Below are positions 53,690-63,713 of a stretch of DNA of 64,000 bases, one piece after another. The notes beneath the pieces were generated by a model. It searched no databases. It had not been told where the DNA came from and saw only the letters and a program-made list of their open reading frames with translations. Made by a program: the position numbers and the translations under genes. Source of the DNA: Phyllobacterium lublinensis (lineage in GTDB: Bacteria; Pseudomonadota; Alphaproteobacteria; Rhizobiales; Rhizobiaceae); assembly GCF_020164435.1 (NCBI RefSeq), contig NZ_JAIUDQ010000003.1:1-64000 (forward strand), given 5' to 3'. The stretch's first letter is position 1. Each line of letters opens with the position of its first letter.

Positions 53690-55012
53690 GTGCAGACCAA
53701 TTTCACACCTGAGCAGCTTCTCGATCCCGGCGTAGCGGAGTCCGAGAAAATCTTACGCAAATGCGTACATTGCGGTTTTTGCACTGCCACTTGCCCGACC
53801 TATGTCACCCTTGGCAACGAGCTCGACAGCCCGCGGGGCCGCATATACCTCATCAAGGACATGCTTGAGAACGGGCGTGCCGCCGATGATCAGCTTGTCA
53901 AGCATATCGACCGCTGTCTGTCATGCCTCGCCTGCATGACGACCTGCCCGTCAGGCGTCAATTACATGCATCTGGTCGATAATGCCCGCGCTCATATCGA
54001 GAAGACATACACGCGTCCCGTTCTCGATCGCTTCATTCGCGCATTGCTTGCGTTTGTTCTGCCTTATCCCCGTCGCTTCCGCTTCGCACTCAACGCGGCC
54101 AGGATCGGCCGTCCCCTTGCCCCGCTGTTCAAGTCCTTGCCCGCCCTCAAACCCGTCGGTGCAATGCTGGATCTGGCACCGAAATCCGTGCCTGCGAAAT
54201 CGCCATTCGCCCAGCCTGGCTCCCATGCGGCGCGTGCAAGGCGGAAGGGCAGGGTTGCAATCCTGACCGGCTGCGCGCAACCGGTTCTAAAACCAGGCAT
54301 CAACGAGGCCACGATACGCCTCCTGACACGGCTTGGCATTGAAGTGATTGTGCCCAGGGGCGAGGGTTGCTGCGGTTCACTCGTGCATCATATGGGCCGC
54401 GAAGAGGCGGCACTCGATGACGCTCGCCGTAACGTGGATGTCTGGAGCAAGGAAATTGATGCTGGCGGCCTCGACGCAATCGTGATCACCGCTTCCGGTT
54501 GCGGCACTACAATCAAGGACTATGGATACATGCTCCGCCTCGACCCGCATTACAGCGACAAGGCGGCGCGTGTTTCGGCATTGGCAAGAGATATAACGGA
54601 GTATCTGGCCGGACTGGAGCTGCCGGCCGTCGATAAGCCGACCGGACTTACGGTTGCATATCATTCTGCCTGTTCGATGCAGCATGGGCAGAAGATAACC
54701 CGGCAGCCTAAGGAACTGCTCAAGGCCGCAGGCTTCGTCGTGAAGGAGCCGGCCGAAGGTCACCTCTGCTGCGGATCGGCCGGTACCTACAACATCATGC
54801 AGGCGGACATCGCGCAAACCCTGCGTGATCGCAAGGTCAGGAATATCGAGGCCACGGGGGCTAGCCTCATCGCAACAGGTAACATCGGCTGCATCACCCA
54901 GATCGCCGGTGGCTCCAGACTGCCGATAGTCCATACGGTAGAATTGCTTGACTGGGCCTATGGCGGCCCGAAACCCGAAGGTATCGCGGCATCCTTGCAG
55001 GCAGCAGAATAG
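53690..55012 (+). CDS. glcF: Glycolate oxidase iron-sulfur subunit GlcF
   Basis: A 440-residue subunit carrying electrons from GlcD/E to the respiratory chain. Two 4Fe-4S motifs, CVHCGFCTATCPT (about residues 25-37) and CLSCLACMTTCPSG (about 74-87), are followed by two CCG (heterodisulphide-reductase-type) domains with GCCGSLVHH and LCCGSAGTY. Start GTG 53690 is one base after the glcE stop, giving tight coupling. Two hairpins after the gene likely end transcription. Confidence 0.93.
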   Translation: MQTNFTPEQLLDPGVAESEKILRKCVHCGFCTATCPTYVTLGNELDSPRGRIYLIKDMLENGRAADDQLVKHIDRCLSCLACMTTCPSGVNYMHLVDNARAHIEKTYTRPVLDRFIRALLAFVLPYPRRFRFALNAARIGRPLAPLFKSLPALKPVGAMLDLAPKSVPAKSPFAQPGSHAARARRKGRVAILTGCAQPVLKPGINEATIRLLTRLGIEVIVPRGEGCCGSLVHHMGREEAALDDARRNVDVWSKEIDAGGLDAIVITASGCGTTIKDYGYMLRLDPHYSDKAARVSALARDITEYLAGLELPAVDKPTGLTVAYHSACSMQHGQKITRQPKELLKAAGFVVKEPAEGHLCCGSAGTYNIMQADIAQTLRDRKVRNIEATGASLIATGNIGCITQIAGGSRLPIVHTVELLDWAYGGPKPEGIAASLQAAE

Positions 55013-55016
55013 AAAG

Positions 55017-55073
55017 GGGGCAGCGGTCCAATAAAACCGCTGCCCCAGTTCCCGGCACCGCCCCCGGTGCCGG
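55017..55073. terminator. Two hairpins between convergent glcF and the L,D-transpeptidase gene
   Basis: The first hairpin is GGGGCAGCGGT (55017-55027) with ACCGCTGCCCC (55036-55046); the second is CCGGCACCG (55052-55060) with CGGTGCCGG (55065-55073), a perfect 9-bp stem. Neither has a T-run, so they probably act as bidirectional pause or mRNA-end structures. Confidence 0.65.
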
Positions 55074-55085
55074 CCCCACTAACCG

Positions 55086-55877
55086 CTATCTGACGATGAC
55101 CTTCGTTCCGACATTGACCCGCTCGTAAAGGTCCGTGACGTCTTCATTGCGCATGCGAATGCAACCGCTGGATACAGCATGGCCGATAGTCCATGGGGCA
55201 TTGGTCCCGTGTATCCGATAAAGCGTTGAACCGAGGTAGAGCGCCCGCGCGCCGAGCGGATTGGCAATGCCGCCTTCCATGTGTGCCGGTATGTAGTGGC
55301 CTTTCAGTCTCTCGCGCTCGATCATCGACGCCGGCGGATTCCAGTCAGGCCATTGGGCCTTGCGGCTGATTGTGTTCGTACCTGACCAGCCAAAGCCTTC
55401 CTTGCCGACACCAACGCCATAGCGCTGGGCGGTTCCACCTGCTTCGACCAGAAACAGGAAACGCTGCGATGTGTCGATGACGATGGTGCCGGGTCTCTCA
55501 GGGCCGTTATAGGCGACCGTCTGCGGCAGGAACCGGGGATCCATCGCCCTTTTCTTCGGGCGTTGTTCGCTGGCGGGCGGTTCTGGACGCTGGAATGAAA
55601 CTTCGCGCACGGCGGGGTTCGCTGCAAGGTTGTTCCTGGCGGTTCGCCTGTCCCGTTGAGTGACGGTGCCACGCGACGGACGCTCGGTGAAAACCACATA
55701 GTTACGTGGATTGACCGGCGATCCCACCGGTCTTGCGCGCAACTGCATGACCCAGGGCGCGGCGAGGTCGGGGCTCATCACGACAGGAGCTCTCGTTGCA
55801 TAGCGTTCGCTGGCCATTGCAGGCGTGGCGAGAGCCGCGGTCAGACAGGTTGTCATGAGCAGTCGGGCAATTCTCAT
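55086..55877 (-). CDS. L,D-transpeptidase (YkuD domain), exported
   Basis: A 263-residue periplasmic enzyme. A Sec signal peptide (about residues 1-22, ARLLMTTCLTAALATPAMA) is followed by a basic, Pro-rich linker and a C-terminal YkuD domain (about residues 130-263) with the catalytic motif HGTNAPWTIGHAVSSGCIRM, containing the nucleophile Cys. Such enzymes form 3-3 cross-links in peptidoglycan or attach proteins to it; rhizobia use several. Start ATG 55877 fits the signal peptide; the longer frame from 56078 overlaps the tag gene's upstream region. Confidence 0.88.
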   Translation of the reverse strand: MRIARLLMTTCLTAALATPAMASERYATRAPVVMSPDLAAPWVMQLRARPVGSPVNPRNYVVFTERPSRGTVTQRDRRTARNNLAANPAVREVSFQRPEPPASEQRPKKRAMDPRFLPQTVAYNGPERPGTIVIDTSQRFLFLVEAGGTAQRYGVGVGKEGFGWSGTNTISRKAQWPDWNPPASMIERERLKGHYIPAHMEGGIANPLGARALYLGSTLYRIHGTNAPWTIGHAVSSGCIRMRNEDVTDLYERVNVGTKVIVR

Positions 55878-56055
55878 TGATATTGTTCTCAACACGCTCC
55901 TGACAGGATTTGTCAGGTTTCGGATTGAGTTTGCCCGGGCACAGGTAGAAAAAAGTGAATCGCGCTCAATAAATTGCGATTCTTTGCTGAAACTATCTGG
56001 TGTGGTTACCGACGGGTTTGCAAAACTGGTTAACGATGGGAAAAGGGTGGGCGAC

Positions 56056-56712
56056 ATGCAAGATGACACTCCGGTCAAGACCGGCCTGATAACCGGTGAA
56101 GATGGTGAGACCCGTTGTTTCTGGCCCGGAACCTTGCCGGAATATGTGCACTATCACGACCACGAATGGGGCAGACCGGTCACCGACGATACGCGGCTTT
56201 TCGAGAAAATCTGCCTCGAAGGATTTCAGTCGGGCCTTTCATGGCTGACCATTCTTCGCAAGCGGGAGAATTTTCGCAAGGCATTCGATGGCTTCGATTA
56301 TCATCGGGTTGCCCGCTATGGCGAGAAGGATGTCGAGCGGCTGCTCGCCGATGCGGGCATCATCCGCCACCGCGGCAAGATCAATTCCGCGATCAATAAT
56401 GCCAAGTACGCCATTGAACTCGTCAAGGAGACCGGGTCGCTCGCGGCCTATTTCTGGCAATTCGAGCCGCCCGCAGACGAGCGTCCGAAAGTCGTCGACT
56501 ATCCAACGCTGATTGCAAATCCAACGTCGCCGACTTCGATCCGGTTATCGAAGGATTTGAAGAAGCGGGGCTGGAGCTTTGTCGGCCCAACCACGATATA
56601 TGCGCACATGCAGGCGATGGGATTGGTCAATGATCACATCGAGGGTTGCAAATGCCGCGTGGAGATCGAAAAACTGCGAGCTAGGTTTAAGAGACCGGTT
56701 CCGGCTTCATAG
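56056..56712 (+). CDS. tag: DNA-3-methyladenine glycosylase I
   Basis: A 218-residue repair enzyme that removes 3-methyladenine from DNA. It carries the family opening TRCFWPG (zinc-site Cys) with YHDHEWGRPVTDD near residue 34, LFEKICLEGFQSGLSWLTIL, and the C-terminal zinc residues in HMQAMGLVNDHIEGCKC. Length is somewhat above the E. coli protein because of a ~15-residue N-terminal extension. ATG 56056 is chosen over the long frame from 55825. It is followed by hisS after about 110 bases. Confidence 0.92.
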   Translation: MQDDTPVKTGLITGEDGETRCFWPGTLPEYVHYHDHEWGRPVTDDTRLFEKICLEGFQSGLSWLTILRKRENFRKAFDGFDYHRVARYGEKDVERLLADAGIIRHRGKINSAINNAKYAIELVKETGSLAAYFWQFEPPADERPKVVDYPTLIANPTSPTSIRLSKDLKKRGWSFVGPTTIYAHMQAMGLVNDHIEGCKCRVEIEKLRARFKRPVPAS

Positions 56713-56821
56713 AGTCGCGCGTGCTTCACCAGGGTCATCAATCCTTGCCCTTGAAGCCTTGATAAGCTAGAGCAAACCGGCTTTAGCAGACAGCTTCATT
56801 TCAGGGTATTGGATCATCATC

Positions 56822-58336
56822 ATGGCGACGAAGGCAGACAGGGTAAAAGCGCGGCTGCCGCGCGGTTTCGTGGACCGTGCGCCGGACGATCTGCGCGCTG
56901 CCGAGAAGATGATGGCGGAGATCCGCAAGGTCTATGAACTCTATGGGTTCGAGCCCGTCGAAACCCCGCTCATCGAGTACACGGATGCTTTGGGTAAGTT
57001 CTTGCCCGATCAGGACCGACCGAACGAGGGTGTCTTTTCCTTTCAGGACGATGACGAGCAGTGGTTGTCGTTGCGCTACGATCTGACGGCACCGCTGGCG
57101 CGCTTCGTTGCCGAGAATTTTGAAGGCATCCCGAAACCCTATCGCAGTTACCGCGCCGGCTGGGTGTTCCGCAACGAGAAGCCCGGCCCAGGCCGTTTCC
57201 GGCAGTTCATGCAGTTCGACGCTGATACGGTCGGTGCTCCATCCGTCTCGGCGGATGCGGAAATGTGCATGATGATGGCCGATGTGATGGAGGCGCTGGG
57301 TATCAAGCGCGGCGATTACATCATACGCGTCAACAATCGCAAGGTTCTGGATGGCGTTCTGGATGCCATCGGCCTCGTGGGCGACGAAAATGTTGGCCAG
57401 CGCCTGACGGTGCTGCGCGCCATCGACAAGCTCGACAAGTTCGGCGTCGAAGGTGTCCGGGAGTTGCTCGGGAAGGGCCGTCTCGACGAAAGTGGTGATT
57501 TCACCAAGGGTGCCGGACTCGATGAGGCTGCCATCAAGCTCGTTCTGGATTTTACATCTGCCGGGGGTACTTCGGGCAGCGAAACCATCGCCAATCTTCA
57601 GAGCGTCATCGCTGGCAATGAGAAGGGCGGGGAAGGTGTTGCGGAACTCGCGACCATCGAAGCGCTGTGTTCTGCAGCGGGCTACGAGGGCCGGGTCAAG
57701 ATCGATCCCTCGGTGGTGCGCGGGCTTGAATACTACACCGGCCCCGTATTCGAGGCCGAGTTGCTGGCCGAAATCCCGAATGACGACGGCCAGATCGTAC
57801 GCTTCGGCTCCGTTGGCGGTGGCGGGCGCTACGACGGCCTTGTTTCACGTTTCCGAGGCGAGCCCGTTCCCGCGACAGGCATTTCCATCGGCGTTTCACG
57901 CCTGATGACGGCGTTGAAGAACCTCGGCAAGCTGGATACGTCCGATAATATCGGTCCCGTCGTCGTGCTCGTGATGGATCGCGACACGATCAGCCTCGGG
58001 CGTTATCAGAAAATGGTTTCGGATATGAGGCAGGGGGGTATTCGCGCCGAGATGTATCTGGGCGGTTCGGGCATGAAGCCGCAGATGAAATATGCCGATC
58101 GCCGCGGTGCGCCTTGCGTCATCATCCAGGGTTCACAGGAACGCGAGAATGGCGAGGTGCAGATCAAGGACCTCATCGAAGGCGCGCGCCTGTCGGCTGA
58201 AATCGAGGACAATGTCACCTGGCGCGAAAGTCGCCCGGCGCAGATCACGGTCAAGGAAATCGATCTCGTCGCCGAAGTCCGCAAGATTCTTGAGGCGCAA
58301 GCCGAGGACCGCGCCAACGCAGCGAAGGCGGTGTAG
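56822..58336 (+). CDS. hisS: Histidyl-tRNA synthetase, alphaproteobacterial type
   Basis: A 504-residue class II tRNA synthetase that charges tRNA-His. Motif 2 ([24 protein letters not shown] near residue 115), the HisA-type [12 protein letters not shown] block near residue 300 and motif 3 ([11 protein letters not shown] then [10 protein letters not shown]) are present. It starts directly ahead of hisZ and hisG. Alphaproteobacterial HisRS is known to differ from others because its tRNA lacks G-1; the tRNA at 28216 shows that state. ATG 56822 is chosen. Confidence 0.93.
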   Translation: MATKADRVKARLPRGFVDRAPDDLRAAEKMMAEIRKVYELYGFEPVETPLIEYTDALGKFLPDQDRPNEGVFSFQDDDEQWLSLRYDLTAPLARFVAENFEGIPKPYRSYRAGWVFRNEKPGPGRFRQFMQFDADTVGAPSVSADAEMCMMMADVMEALGIKRGDYIIRVNNRKVLDGVLDAIGLVGDENVGQRLTVLRAIDKLDKFGVEGVRELLGKGRLDESGDFTKGAGLDEAAIKLVLDFTSAGGTSGSETIANLQSVIAGNEKGGEGVAELATIEALCSAAGYEGRVKIDPSVVRGLEYYTGPVFEAELLAEIPNDDGQIVRFGSVGGGGRYDGLVSRFRGEPVPATGISIGVSRLMTALKNLGKLDTSDNIGPVVVLVMDRDTISLGRYQKMVSDMRQGGIRAEMYLGGSGMKPQMKYADRRGAPCVIIQGSQERENGEVQIKDLIEGARLSAEIEDNVTWRESRPAQITVKEIDLVAEVRKILEAQAEDRANAAKAV

Positions 58337-58342
58337 TCCCCG

Positions 58343-59473
58343 ATGACCGGCTCGCGTGCTCCAATCTTTTCCGGCGATCTGGCTGCGCTGATTTCGGGGC
58401 GGGATGCCGAGCTTGTCGACATTCCCGTCATTCAGCCTGCCGACCAGTTTCTCGACATGGCCGGTGAGGACCTGCGCCGCCGCATTTTCCTGACGGAGAA
58501 TGAGAATGGCGATAGTCTTTGCCTGCGGCCGGAATTTACCATCCCGGTCTGCCGTAATCACATCGAGCTGAACGCCGCGACGCCGAAGCGCTATGCCTAT
58601 CTTGGCGAAGTGTTCCGCCAGCGTCGTGAAGGCGGCAATGAGTTCTTTCAGGCCGGAATAGAGGATCTCGGCGACGCCAACCGGGCCCGGGCTGATGCGC
58701 GCTCGCTGGCCGATGCACTGGCCGCCATCCGCCTCGTTGCACCGCGTGCGCAGCTCGAAACCCTGCTCGGTGACCAGGCCATTTTTGAAGCCGTACTGGC
58801 TGCGCTCGGTCTGCCACGGGGCTGGCAAAAAAAACTGGCTCGCGCCTTTGGCAATCCCGGCCAGCTGAAGGCATTGCTCGAAGACCTTGCTTCAAACCGG
58901 CAGAATGGGGTGCTGCCTGATCGCCTGTCCGCACTTGTGGCCGATGGCGATGAGTCCAGCCTTGCCGCCGAACTGGAGCAGGATATGCAGGTGGCGGGCA
59001 TTTCACCGGGCGCTGGTCGTGCGCCCGTCGAGATCGCGCGGCGACTGATCGAAAAAGCGACACTGGCTTCGGTGAAGCTCCCGACCAAGACTTTTTCGGC
59101 CCTCGAAACGTTTCTCGCCATCCGGGTACCGCTTCCATCGGCAGCGGGACAACTGCTCGCCTTTGCCCGCGCCAACGAGTTCGACCTTGGTCCGGCGCTT
59201 GAACAATTCGAGGCGCGCGCAGCGTCCGTTATCGAAGCTGGAATCGGGCATGAGACCATCGTCTATGATGCCGCCTTCGGCCGCCCGCTCGATTATTATA
59301 CCGGCCTCGTCTATGAGACCCGCGCACTGAAAAATACTGAACTGGGCGCCATCGTCGGTGGTGGTCGCTACGACCGGCTGCTGACCATGCTCGGCGCCGT
59401 AGGTTCCATACCGGGCGTCGGCTTTTCCATCTGGCTCGACCGGCTCGAGCAGATTGCAGGAGATGCGCAATGA
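58343..59473 (+). CDS. hisZ: ATP phosphoribosyltransferase regulatory subunit
   Basis: A 376-residue class II synthetase-like protein without charging activity. It opens with an N-terminal block similar to HisRS ([20 protein letters not shown], then [13 protein letters not shown]) and ends with [26 protein letters not shown]. It binds HisG and is needed for activity of the short HisG. The start lies six bases after the hisS stop; its end overlaps hisG by four bases. Confidence 0.92.
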   Translation: MTGSRAPIFSGDLAALISGRDAELVDIPVIQPADQFLDMAGEDLRRRIFLTENENGDSLCLRPEFTIPVCRNHIELNAATPKRYAYLGEVFRQRREGGNEFFQAGIEDLGDANRARADARSLADALAAIRLVAPRAQLETLLGDQAIFEAVLAALGLPRGWQKKLARAFGNPGQLKALLEDLASNRQNGVLPDRLSALVADGDESSLAAELEQDMQVAGISPGAGRAPVEIARRLIEKATLASVKLPTKTFSALETFLAIRVPLPSAAGQLLAFARANEFDLGPALEQFEARAASVIEAGIGHETIVYDAAFGRPLDYYTGLVYETRALKNTELGAIVGGGRYDRLLTMLGAVGSIPGVGFSIWLDRLEQIAGDAQ

Positions 59474-60165
59474 CAATTACATTGGCGCTTCCCTCCAAGG
59501 GCCGTCTGAAGGACGAGGCGCTTGCCGTTCTACACAATGCCGGGCTGAACGTGATCCTCCCCAAGGATCAGCGCAATTATCGGGCGCAGGTCAAAGGCGA
59601 AAGCCAGATCGACATCCTGTTTCTTTCTGCGTCGGAAATTGCCCGCGAACTCGGCTATGGCAGTGTTGACCTTGGCGTGACGGGCGAAGATCTGATCCGC
59701 GAAACCCTGTCTTCTGCTGACGAAAGGGTACAGATTGAAGCCCGCCTTGGCTTTGGTCACGCAGATGTGGTCGTGGCCGTTCCGGAGGTTTGGTACGATG
59801 TATCGACCATGGCTGACCTTGACGACGTCGCCGCCGATTTCCGCCAGCGCCACGGTCGCCGTCTGCGCATCGCCACCAAGTACTGGCGGCTGACGCAGCA
59901 GTTCTTCTCGCAAATGCACGGTATTCAGGTCTATCGCATCGTCGAGAGCCTTGGCGCAACCGAGGGGGCTCCTGCCTCCGGCTCTGCAGACATCATTGTC
60001 GATATCACGTCGACTGGTTCGACGCTGCAGGCCAATCATCTCAAGATTCTGGAAGATGGCGTGATCCTCAGGTCGCAGGCCTGTCTGGTTTCATCGCGCG
60101 GCACAGCCGCAAACGGCGCCGTGGACGAGCTCGCCAGGCGCATCAAGGCCGCCTTGGCAGGCTGA
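59470..60165 (+). CDS. hisG: ATP phosphoribosyltransferase, short form
   Basis: A 231-residue enzyme of the first step of histidine synthesis. It has the N-terminal domain opening [17 protein letters not shown], the central [19 protein letters not shown] segment, and the PRPP-site region [20 protein letters not shown]. The C-terminal feedback domain of the long form is absent, fitting the presence of hisZ. The four-base overlap with hisZ indicates coupled translation. hisS-hisZ-hisG form one operon. Confidence 0.93.
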   Translation: MTITLALPSKGRLKDEALAVLHNAGLNVILPKDQRNYRAQVKGESQIDILFLSASEIARELGYGSVDLGVTGEDLIRETLSSADERVQIEARLGFGHADVVVAVPEVWYDVSTMADLDDVAADFRQRHGRRLRIATKYWRLTQQFFSQMHGIQVYRIVESLGATEGAPASGSADIIVDITSTGSTLQANHLKILEDGVILRSQACLVSSRGTAANGAVDELARRIKAALAG

Positions 60166-60201
60166 ACTCCTATCAACTCTATGTGAAGTCGTGGCGGTTC
60201 T

Positions 60202-60227
60202 GTAACCTTTGCGGCAGATCATACGTA
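60202..60227 (+). promoter_or_regulatory. ECF-type promoter GTAACC-N16-CGTA upstream of msrB-msrA
   Basis: GTAACC (60202-60207), a 16-base spacer, and CGTA (60224-60227), about 55 bases before the msrB start. This matches the GTAACC-N16-CGAA-type promoter of the SigF/RpoE1-RpoE4 (ECF16-like) sigma factors of Caulobacter and Sinorhizobium, which control oxidative or sulphite-stress genes including methionine sulphoxide reductases. Confidence 0.55.
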
Positions 60228-60280
60228 TTTCCTTCAGAAGACCGGACGAAGTTCGGTATAATGCTGTTGGGAGTCTGGCC

Positions 60281-60775
60281 ATGATCACACGTCGAGCGCT
60301 TTTTGGCAGTGCGCTAGCAGGACTTGGAGTATATGCCGCGACGCGGTTTGCCGGAACGCCGAACGCAAAGGCAGCCGGTAAGTTCGAAGTCGAGCACACA
60401 GCCGCCGAATGGAAAAAGCTGCTTACTGACGAGCAGTACTACGTGTTGCGCGAGGAGGGAACCGAGCGGCCGTTCACCAGCCCGCTCAACCACGAAAAGC
60501 GCAAGGGCGTATTCGCCTGTGCCGGCTGCGACCTGCCGCTCTTCAATTCGGACACCAAATTCGACAGCGGCACCGGATGGCCAAGTTTCTGGTCCCCCAT
60601 CAAGGGGTCGGTCATCGAAATATCAGACAATTCGTTTGGCATGATGCGCACTGCAGTCGAGTGCCACCGTTGCGGCGGCCACCTTGGTCACGTCTTTGAC
60701 GATGGACCAAAACCGACCGGTCTGCGCTATTGCATGAACGGCGTCGCGTTGAAGTTCAAACCTGCATCTGCCTGA
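60281..60775 (+). CDS. msrB: Methionine sulphoxide reductase B, predicted Tat-exported
   Basis: A 164-residue enzyme that reduces methionine-R-sulphoxide. The catalytic domain has the zinc pairs CAGC and CHRC, the TGWPSFW segment, and the catalytic Cys in GLRYCMNG. The N-terminus has an unusual twin-arginine (ITRRALFGSALAGLG) followed by a hydrophobic stretch, indicating Tat export to the periplasm. Start ATG 60281 follows GGGAG. It is 16 bases ahead of msrA and behind an ECF-type promoter, giving a periplasmic repair pair. Confidence 0.9.
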   Translation: MITRRALFGSALAGLGVYAATRFAGTPNAKAAGKFEVEHTAAEWKKLLTDEQYYVLREEGTERPFTSPLNHEKRKGVFACAGCDLPLFNSDTKFDSGTGWPSFWSPIKGSVIEISDNSFGMMRTAVECHRCGGHLGHVFDDGPKPTGLRYCMNGVALKFKPASA

Positions 60776-60791
60776 ACTCGAAGGAATTCCC

Positions 60792-61481
60792 ATGAAACTC
60801 CGTCATCTCCTGCTTGCCGCCGCCATCGTTTTGTCGCCCGGCCTTGCGCTCGCCGCAGAGGCGGTCACCATGGTCCCGCCGCCGGCGCTCGATCAGAAAT
60901 CTTCGGCCAAATCCGAAACGGTGGTCCTCGCTGGCGGATGCTTCTGGGGAGTCCAGGGTGTGTACCAGCACATGAAAGGCGTAACCAGCGCCGTCTCCGG
61001 CTATTCGGGCGGCACAAAGGAAACAGCAAGTTATGAAATCGTCAGTGGTGGCGACACTGGACACGCGGAAGCAGTAGAGGTCACTTTTGATCCGAAAGTG
61101 GTCAGCCTCGGAAAGATCCTCCAAGTGTACTTCTCCGTGGTCCACAACCCGACTGAACTGAATCGCCAGGGTCCGGACTCCGGGACGCAATATCGTTCGG
61201 CCATCTTCACGACCGGCGCTGATCAGGAGAAGGTAGCAACTGCCTACATAGGCCAGCTGGACAAGGCAAAGGCCTTTTCGAAGCCTATCGTGACGACAGT
61301 CTCACAGCTGGTGAAATTCTATCCGGCCGAAGCCTATCACCAGGACTATGCGACGATCCATCCGACACAGCCCTATATCGCCTATTATGACCTGCCCAAG
61401 ATTGAAAATCTGAGCAAGCTATTTCCCGAAGACTACAGGAAAAAGCCGGTCCTGGTTGGCGACGCAAAGCCTTCCAACTGA
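60792..61481 (+). CDS. msrA: Methionine sulphoxide reductase A, predicted Sec-exported
   Basis: A 229-residue enzyme that reduces methionine-S-sulphoxide. The active-site motif GGCFWG is near residue 48, with YSGG and YEIVSGG following, and YHQDY is near residue 182. A Sec signal peptide (about residues 1-22, LLLAAAIVLSPGLALA) precedes a short linker, so the protein is expected in the periplasm. Its neighbour MsrB uses a Tat-type signal instead. The pair would repair both sulphoxide forms outside the cytoplasm. Confidence 0.92.
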   Translation: MKLRHLLLAAAIVLSPGLALAAEAVTMVPPPALDQKSSAKSETVVLAGGCFWGVQGVYQHMKGVTSAVSGYSGGTKETASYEIVSGGDTGHAEAVEVTFDPKVVSLGKILQVYFSVVHNPTELNRQGPDSGTQYRSAIFTTGADQEKVATAYIGQLDKAKAFSKPIVTTVSQLVKFYPAEAYHQDYATIHPTQPYIAYYDLPKIENLSKLFPEDYRKKPVLVGDAKPSN

Positions 61482-61493
61482 TGGAACAAATAA

Positions 61494-61518
61494 AAAAGGC
61501 CGCTTGCAGCGGCCTTTT
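61494..61518. terminator. Bidirectional terminator between msrA and the DoxX gene
   Basis: AAAAGGCCGC (61494-61503) and GCGGCCTTTT (61509-61518) form a 10-bp stem with a five-base loop; A-rich and T-rich flanks let it act on both strands. Confidence 0.85.
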
Positions 61519-61536
61519 CATCGATTGTTGTTTTCA

Positions 61537-61932
61537 TCAACCGCGCTTGGCGTCCAGCGAAAGTGCGCCTGCGCCATAGGCGGCAAGCAGGAAGAAGCCG
61601 CCGGCTATGCCAAGGTTCTTCTGGAAGAACAGGAACTGTGCAGCGCCGGCATCGCCCGACCAGTCCAAGTGCGCCGCAGCGGTAGCAGCCAGCGTGAAAA
61701 GTCCGAGAGCCAATGCGGCAATGCGGGTCTGGAACCCAACGAGTACGGCAAGACCGCCGCCAAGTTCAAGCAGGCCAACCAGGATTGCGACGACGGTCGG
61801 TGCAGGAAGTCCAAGGCTGCCGAAATATCCAGCGGTACCGCCAATGGCAGTAAGCTTTCCATAGCCGGACAGAATGAACATGAATGATAGTAGAATGCGA
61901 CCTATTAGAACGAGTACGCTATTGTTAGCCAT
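61537..61932 (-). CDS. DoxX-family membrane protein
   Basis: A 131-residue protein with four membrane segments (about residues 7-25, 45-67, 73-93 and 105-125). The N-terminal IGRILLSFMFILSGYGKL and LVGLLELGGGLAVLVGFQTR blocks are typical of DoxX/DUF417-type proteins, which are involved in thiol or redox stress in some bacteria. Start ATG 61932 is preceded by CTGGAG and preferred over the frame from 61998. Function is not established. Confidence 0.85.
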   Translation of the reverse strand: MANNSVLVLIGRILLSFMFILSGYGKLTAIGGTAGYFGSLGLPAPTVVAILVGLLELGGGLAVLVGFQTRIAALALGLFTLAATAAAHLDWSGDAGAAQFLFFQKNLGIAGGFFLLAAYGAGALSLDAKRG

Positions 61933-62036
61933 AAAAGTCTCCAGAGTTTTGCGTTGACAACCCAATAACGAGATTCGATTGTCAATCAAAGCCATCATTT
62001 TCTCGACAGATTGTTCACTTTAGAATGACGTTTCAA

Positions 62037-63428
62037 TTACTCTGGCGCAATCATCCGTTCCGGGCGAACGAGACGGTCGTAATCTTCCGCTGAGACGTGA
62101 CCGCTGGCGAGGGCCTCCTCGCGCAAGGTCGTGCCGTTCTTGTGAGCGGTCTTGGCGATCTTGGCCGCATTGTCATAGCCGATCGCCGGCGCCAATGCCG
62201 TTACGAGCATCAGTGAGCGTTCGAGCAGATCCTTGATGCGGACTTCATCGGCTTCGATGCCATCGACGCAATTGTCGGCAAAGGAGATCATGGCATCCGC
62301 GAGGATGCGGATCGACTGAAGGACATTGAGAGCAACAACCGGCTTGAATACGTTGAGCTCGAAATGGCCCTGGCTTGCGGCGATCGTCACCGTGGCATTG
62401 TTGCCGAAGACTTGCGCGGCCACCATGGTCAGGGCTTCGGCCTGGGTCGGATTGACTTTGCCTGGCATGATCGACGACCCCGGCTCGTTTTCCGGCAGCT
62501 TCAATTCGCCGAGGCCGGACCGGGGGCCAGAGCCGAGAAAGCGGATGTCATTGGCAATCTTGAACAGATCGGCGGCAAGCGCATTGAGACTGCCGTGGAA
62601 GTTCGTGAGTGCGCCATGGCTCGCCAGCGCCTCGAACTTGTTGGGGGCAGTCTTGAAGGGAAGGCCGGTAATGTCCGATACCGCTTCAGCAAAGCCCGTT
62701 TCAAAGCCGATAGGCGCATTGAGACCTGTCCCGACAGCCGTGCCACCCTGTGCCAGCAGGAAGATATCACCCAGGCTCTGTTCGATGCGCGTATGGGCGT
62801 ATTCCAGTGCGGCCCGGTAGCCGGAGAATTCCTGGCCCAGTGTGACGGGAGTGGCATCTTGAGTGTGCGTGCGGCCAATCTTTATGATGTCGGCAAAGGC
62901 CTTTTCCTTCTTGGCCAGGGCAGCAGTGAGATGTTCGAGCGCGGGAAAGAGACGCTCTTTGGCTTCGATGGCCGTCGCGATATGAATCGCAGTCGGGAAG
63001 GTGTCATTCGACGACTGGCTCATATTGACGTGGTCATTGGGATGGACAGGCTTCTTGGAACCCTTGGTGCCGCCCAGCATCTCGATGGCGCGGTTGGAGA
63101 TCACTTCGTTGGCATTCATGTTCGACTGGGTTCCCGACCCGGTCTGCCAGACGACGAGCGGGAAGTGGTCGTCGAGTTTGCCCGCAATGACTTCCTCGGC
63201 AGCGACTGTGATGGCGCGGCCGATCACTTCGTCCAGCTTGCCCAGCGCCATATTGGTTTCAGCGGCTGCCCGCTTGGCGATGCCGAGAGCACGCACGAGC
63301 GGGATCGGCATCCGTTCGCCGCCGATCTTGAAATTGTGCAGGGAGCGCTCTGTCTGCGCTCCCCAATATCTGTCGGCTGCCACTTCGATTGGACCAAACG
63401 TATCTGTCTCGGTACGGGTAGAGCTCAT
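62037..63428 (-). CDS. fumC: Class II fumarate hydratase
   Basis: A 463-residue TCA-cycle enzyme converting fumarate to malate. The family signature [15 protein letters not shown] is near residue 318, the catalytic-site region [12 protein letters not shown] near 98, and [15 protein letters not shown] near 186. Length and start ([12 protein letters not shown]) are typical. It is monocistronic and divergent from the SRPBCC-like gene. Confidence 0.95.
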   Translation of the reverse strand: MSSTRTETDTFGPIEVAADRYWGAQTERSLHNFKIGGERMPIPLVRALGIAKRAAAETNMALGKLDEVIGRAITVAAEEVIAGKLDDHFPLVVWQTGSGTQSNMNANEVISNRAIEMLGGTKGSKKPVHPNDHVNMSQSSNDTFPTAIHIATAIEAKERLFPALEHLTAALAKKEKAFADIIKIGRTHTQDATPVTLGQEFSGYRAALEYAHTRIEQSLGDIFLLAQGGTAVGTGLNAPIGFETGFAEAVSDITGLPFKTAPNKFEALASHGALTNFHGSLNALAADLFKIANDIRFLGSGPRSGLGELKLPENEPGSSIMPGKVNPTQAEALTMVAAQVFGNNATVTIAASQGHFELNVFKPVVALNVLQSIRILADAMISFADNCVDGIEADEVRIKDLLERSLMLVTALAPAIGYDNAAKIAKTAHKNGTTLREEALASGHVSAEDYDRLVRPERMIAPE

Positions 63429-63713
63429 CGTGTACTTTCCTGTTGGGAGTTGGCATGAGCACTACTGAAAAGCTCTGCCCGAGGCAAGGTTCGGGAGCCG
63501 AATGATCGGGACGAATTGACCTGCCTTCGGTATAAAATCGATTGTAGGCGCCGCCGCCAGCCGATGCCTCGTGCCGTTGAGCCTGTGGAAGCGCTGTCCG
63601 GTTTAGTGCCGATTCGATCGTAGCGAGAATTTCATTCCGGATGGGACTTTTTGATCAAGACAGACAGCCTTCAGGCGCATAAAATTGGTTGCGGTAGTGT
63701 GGGAGGAGAAGTC

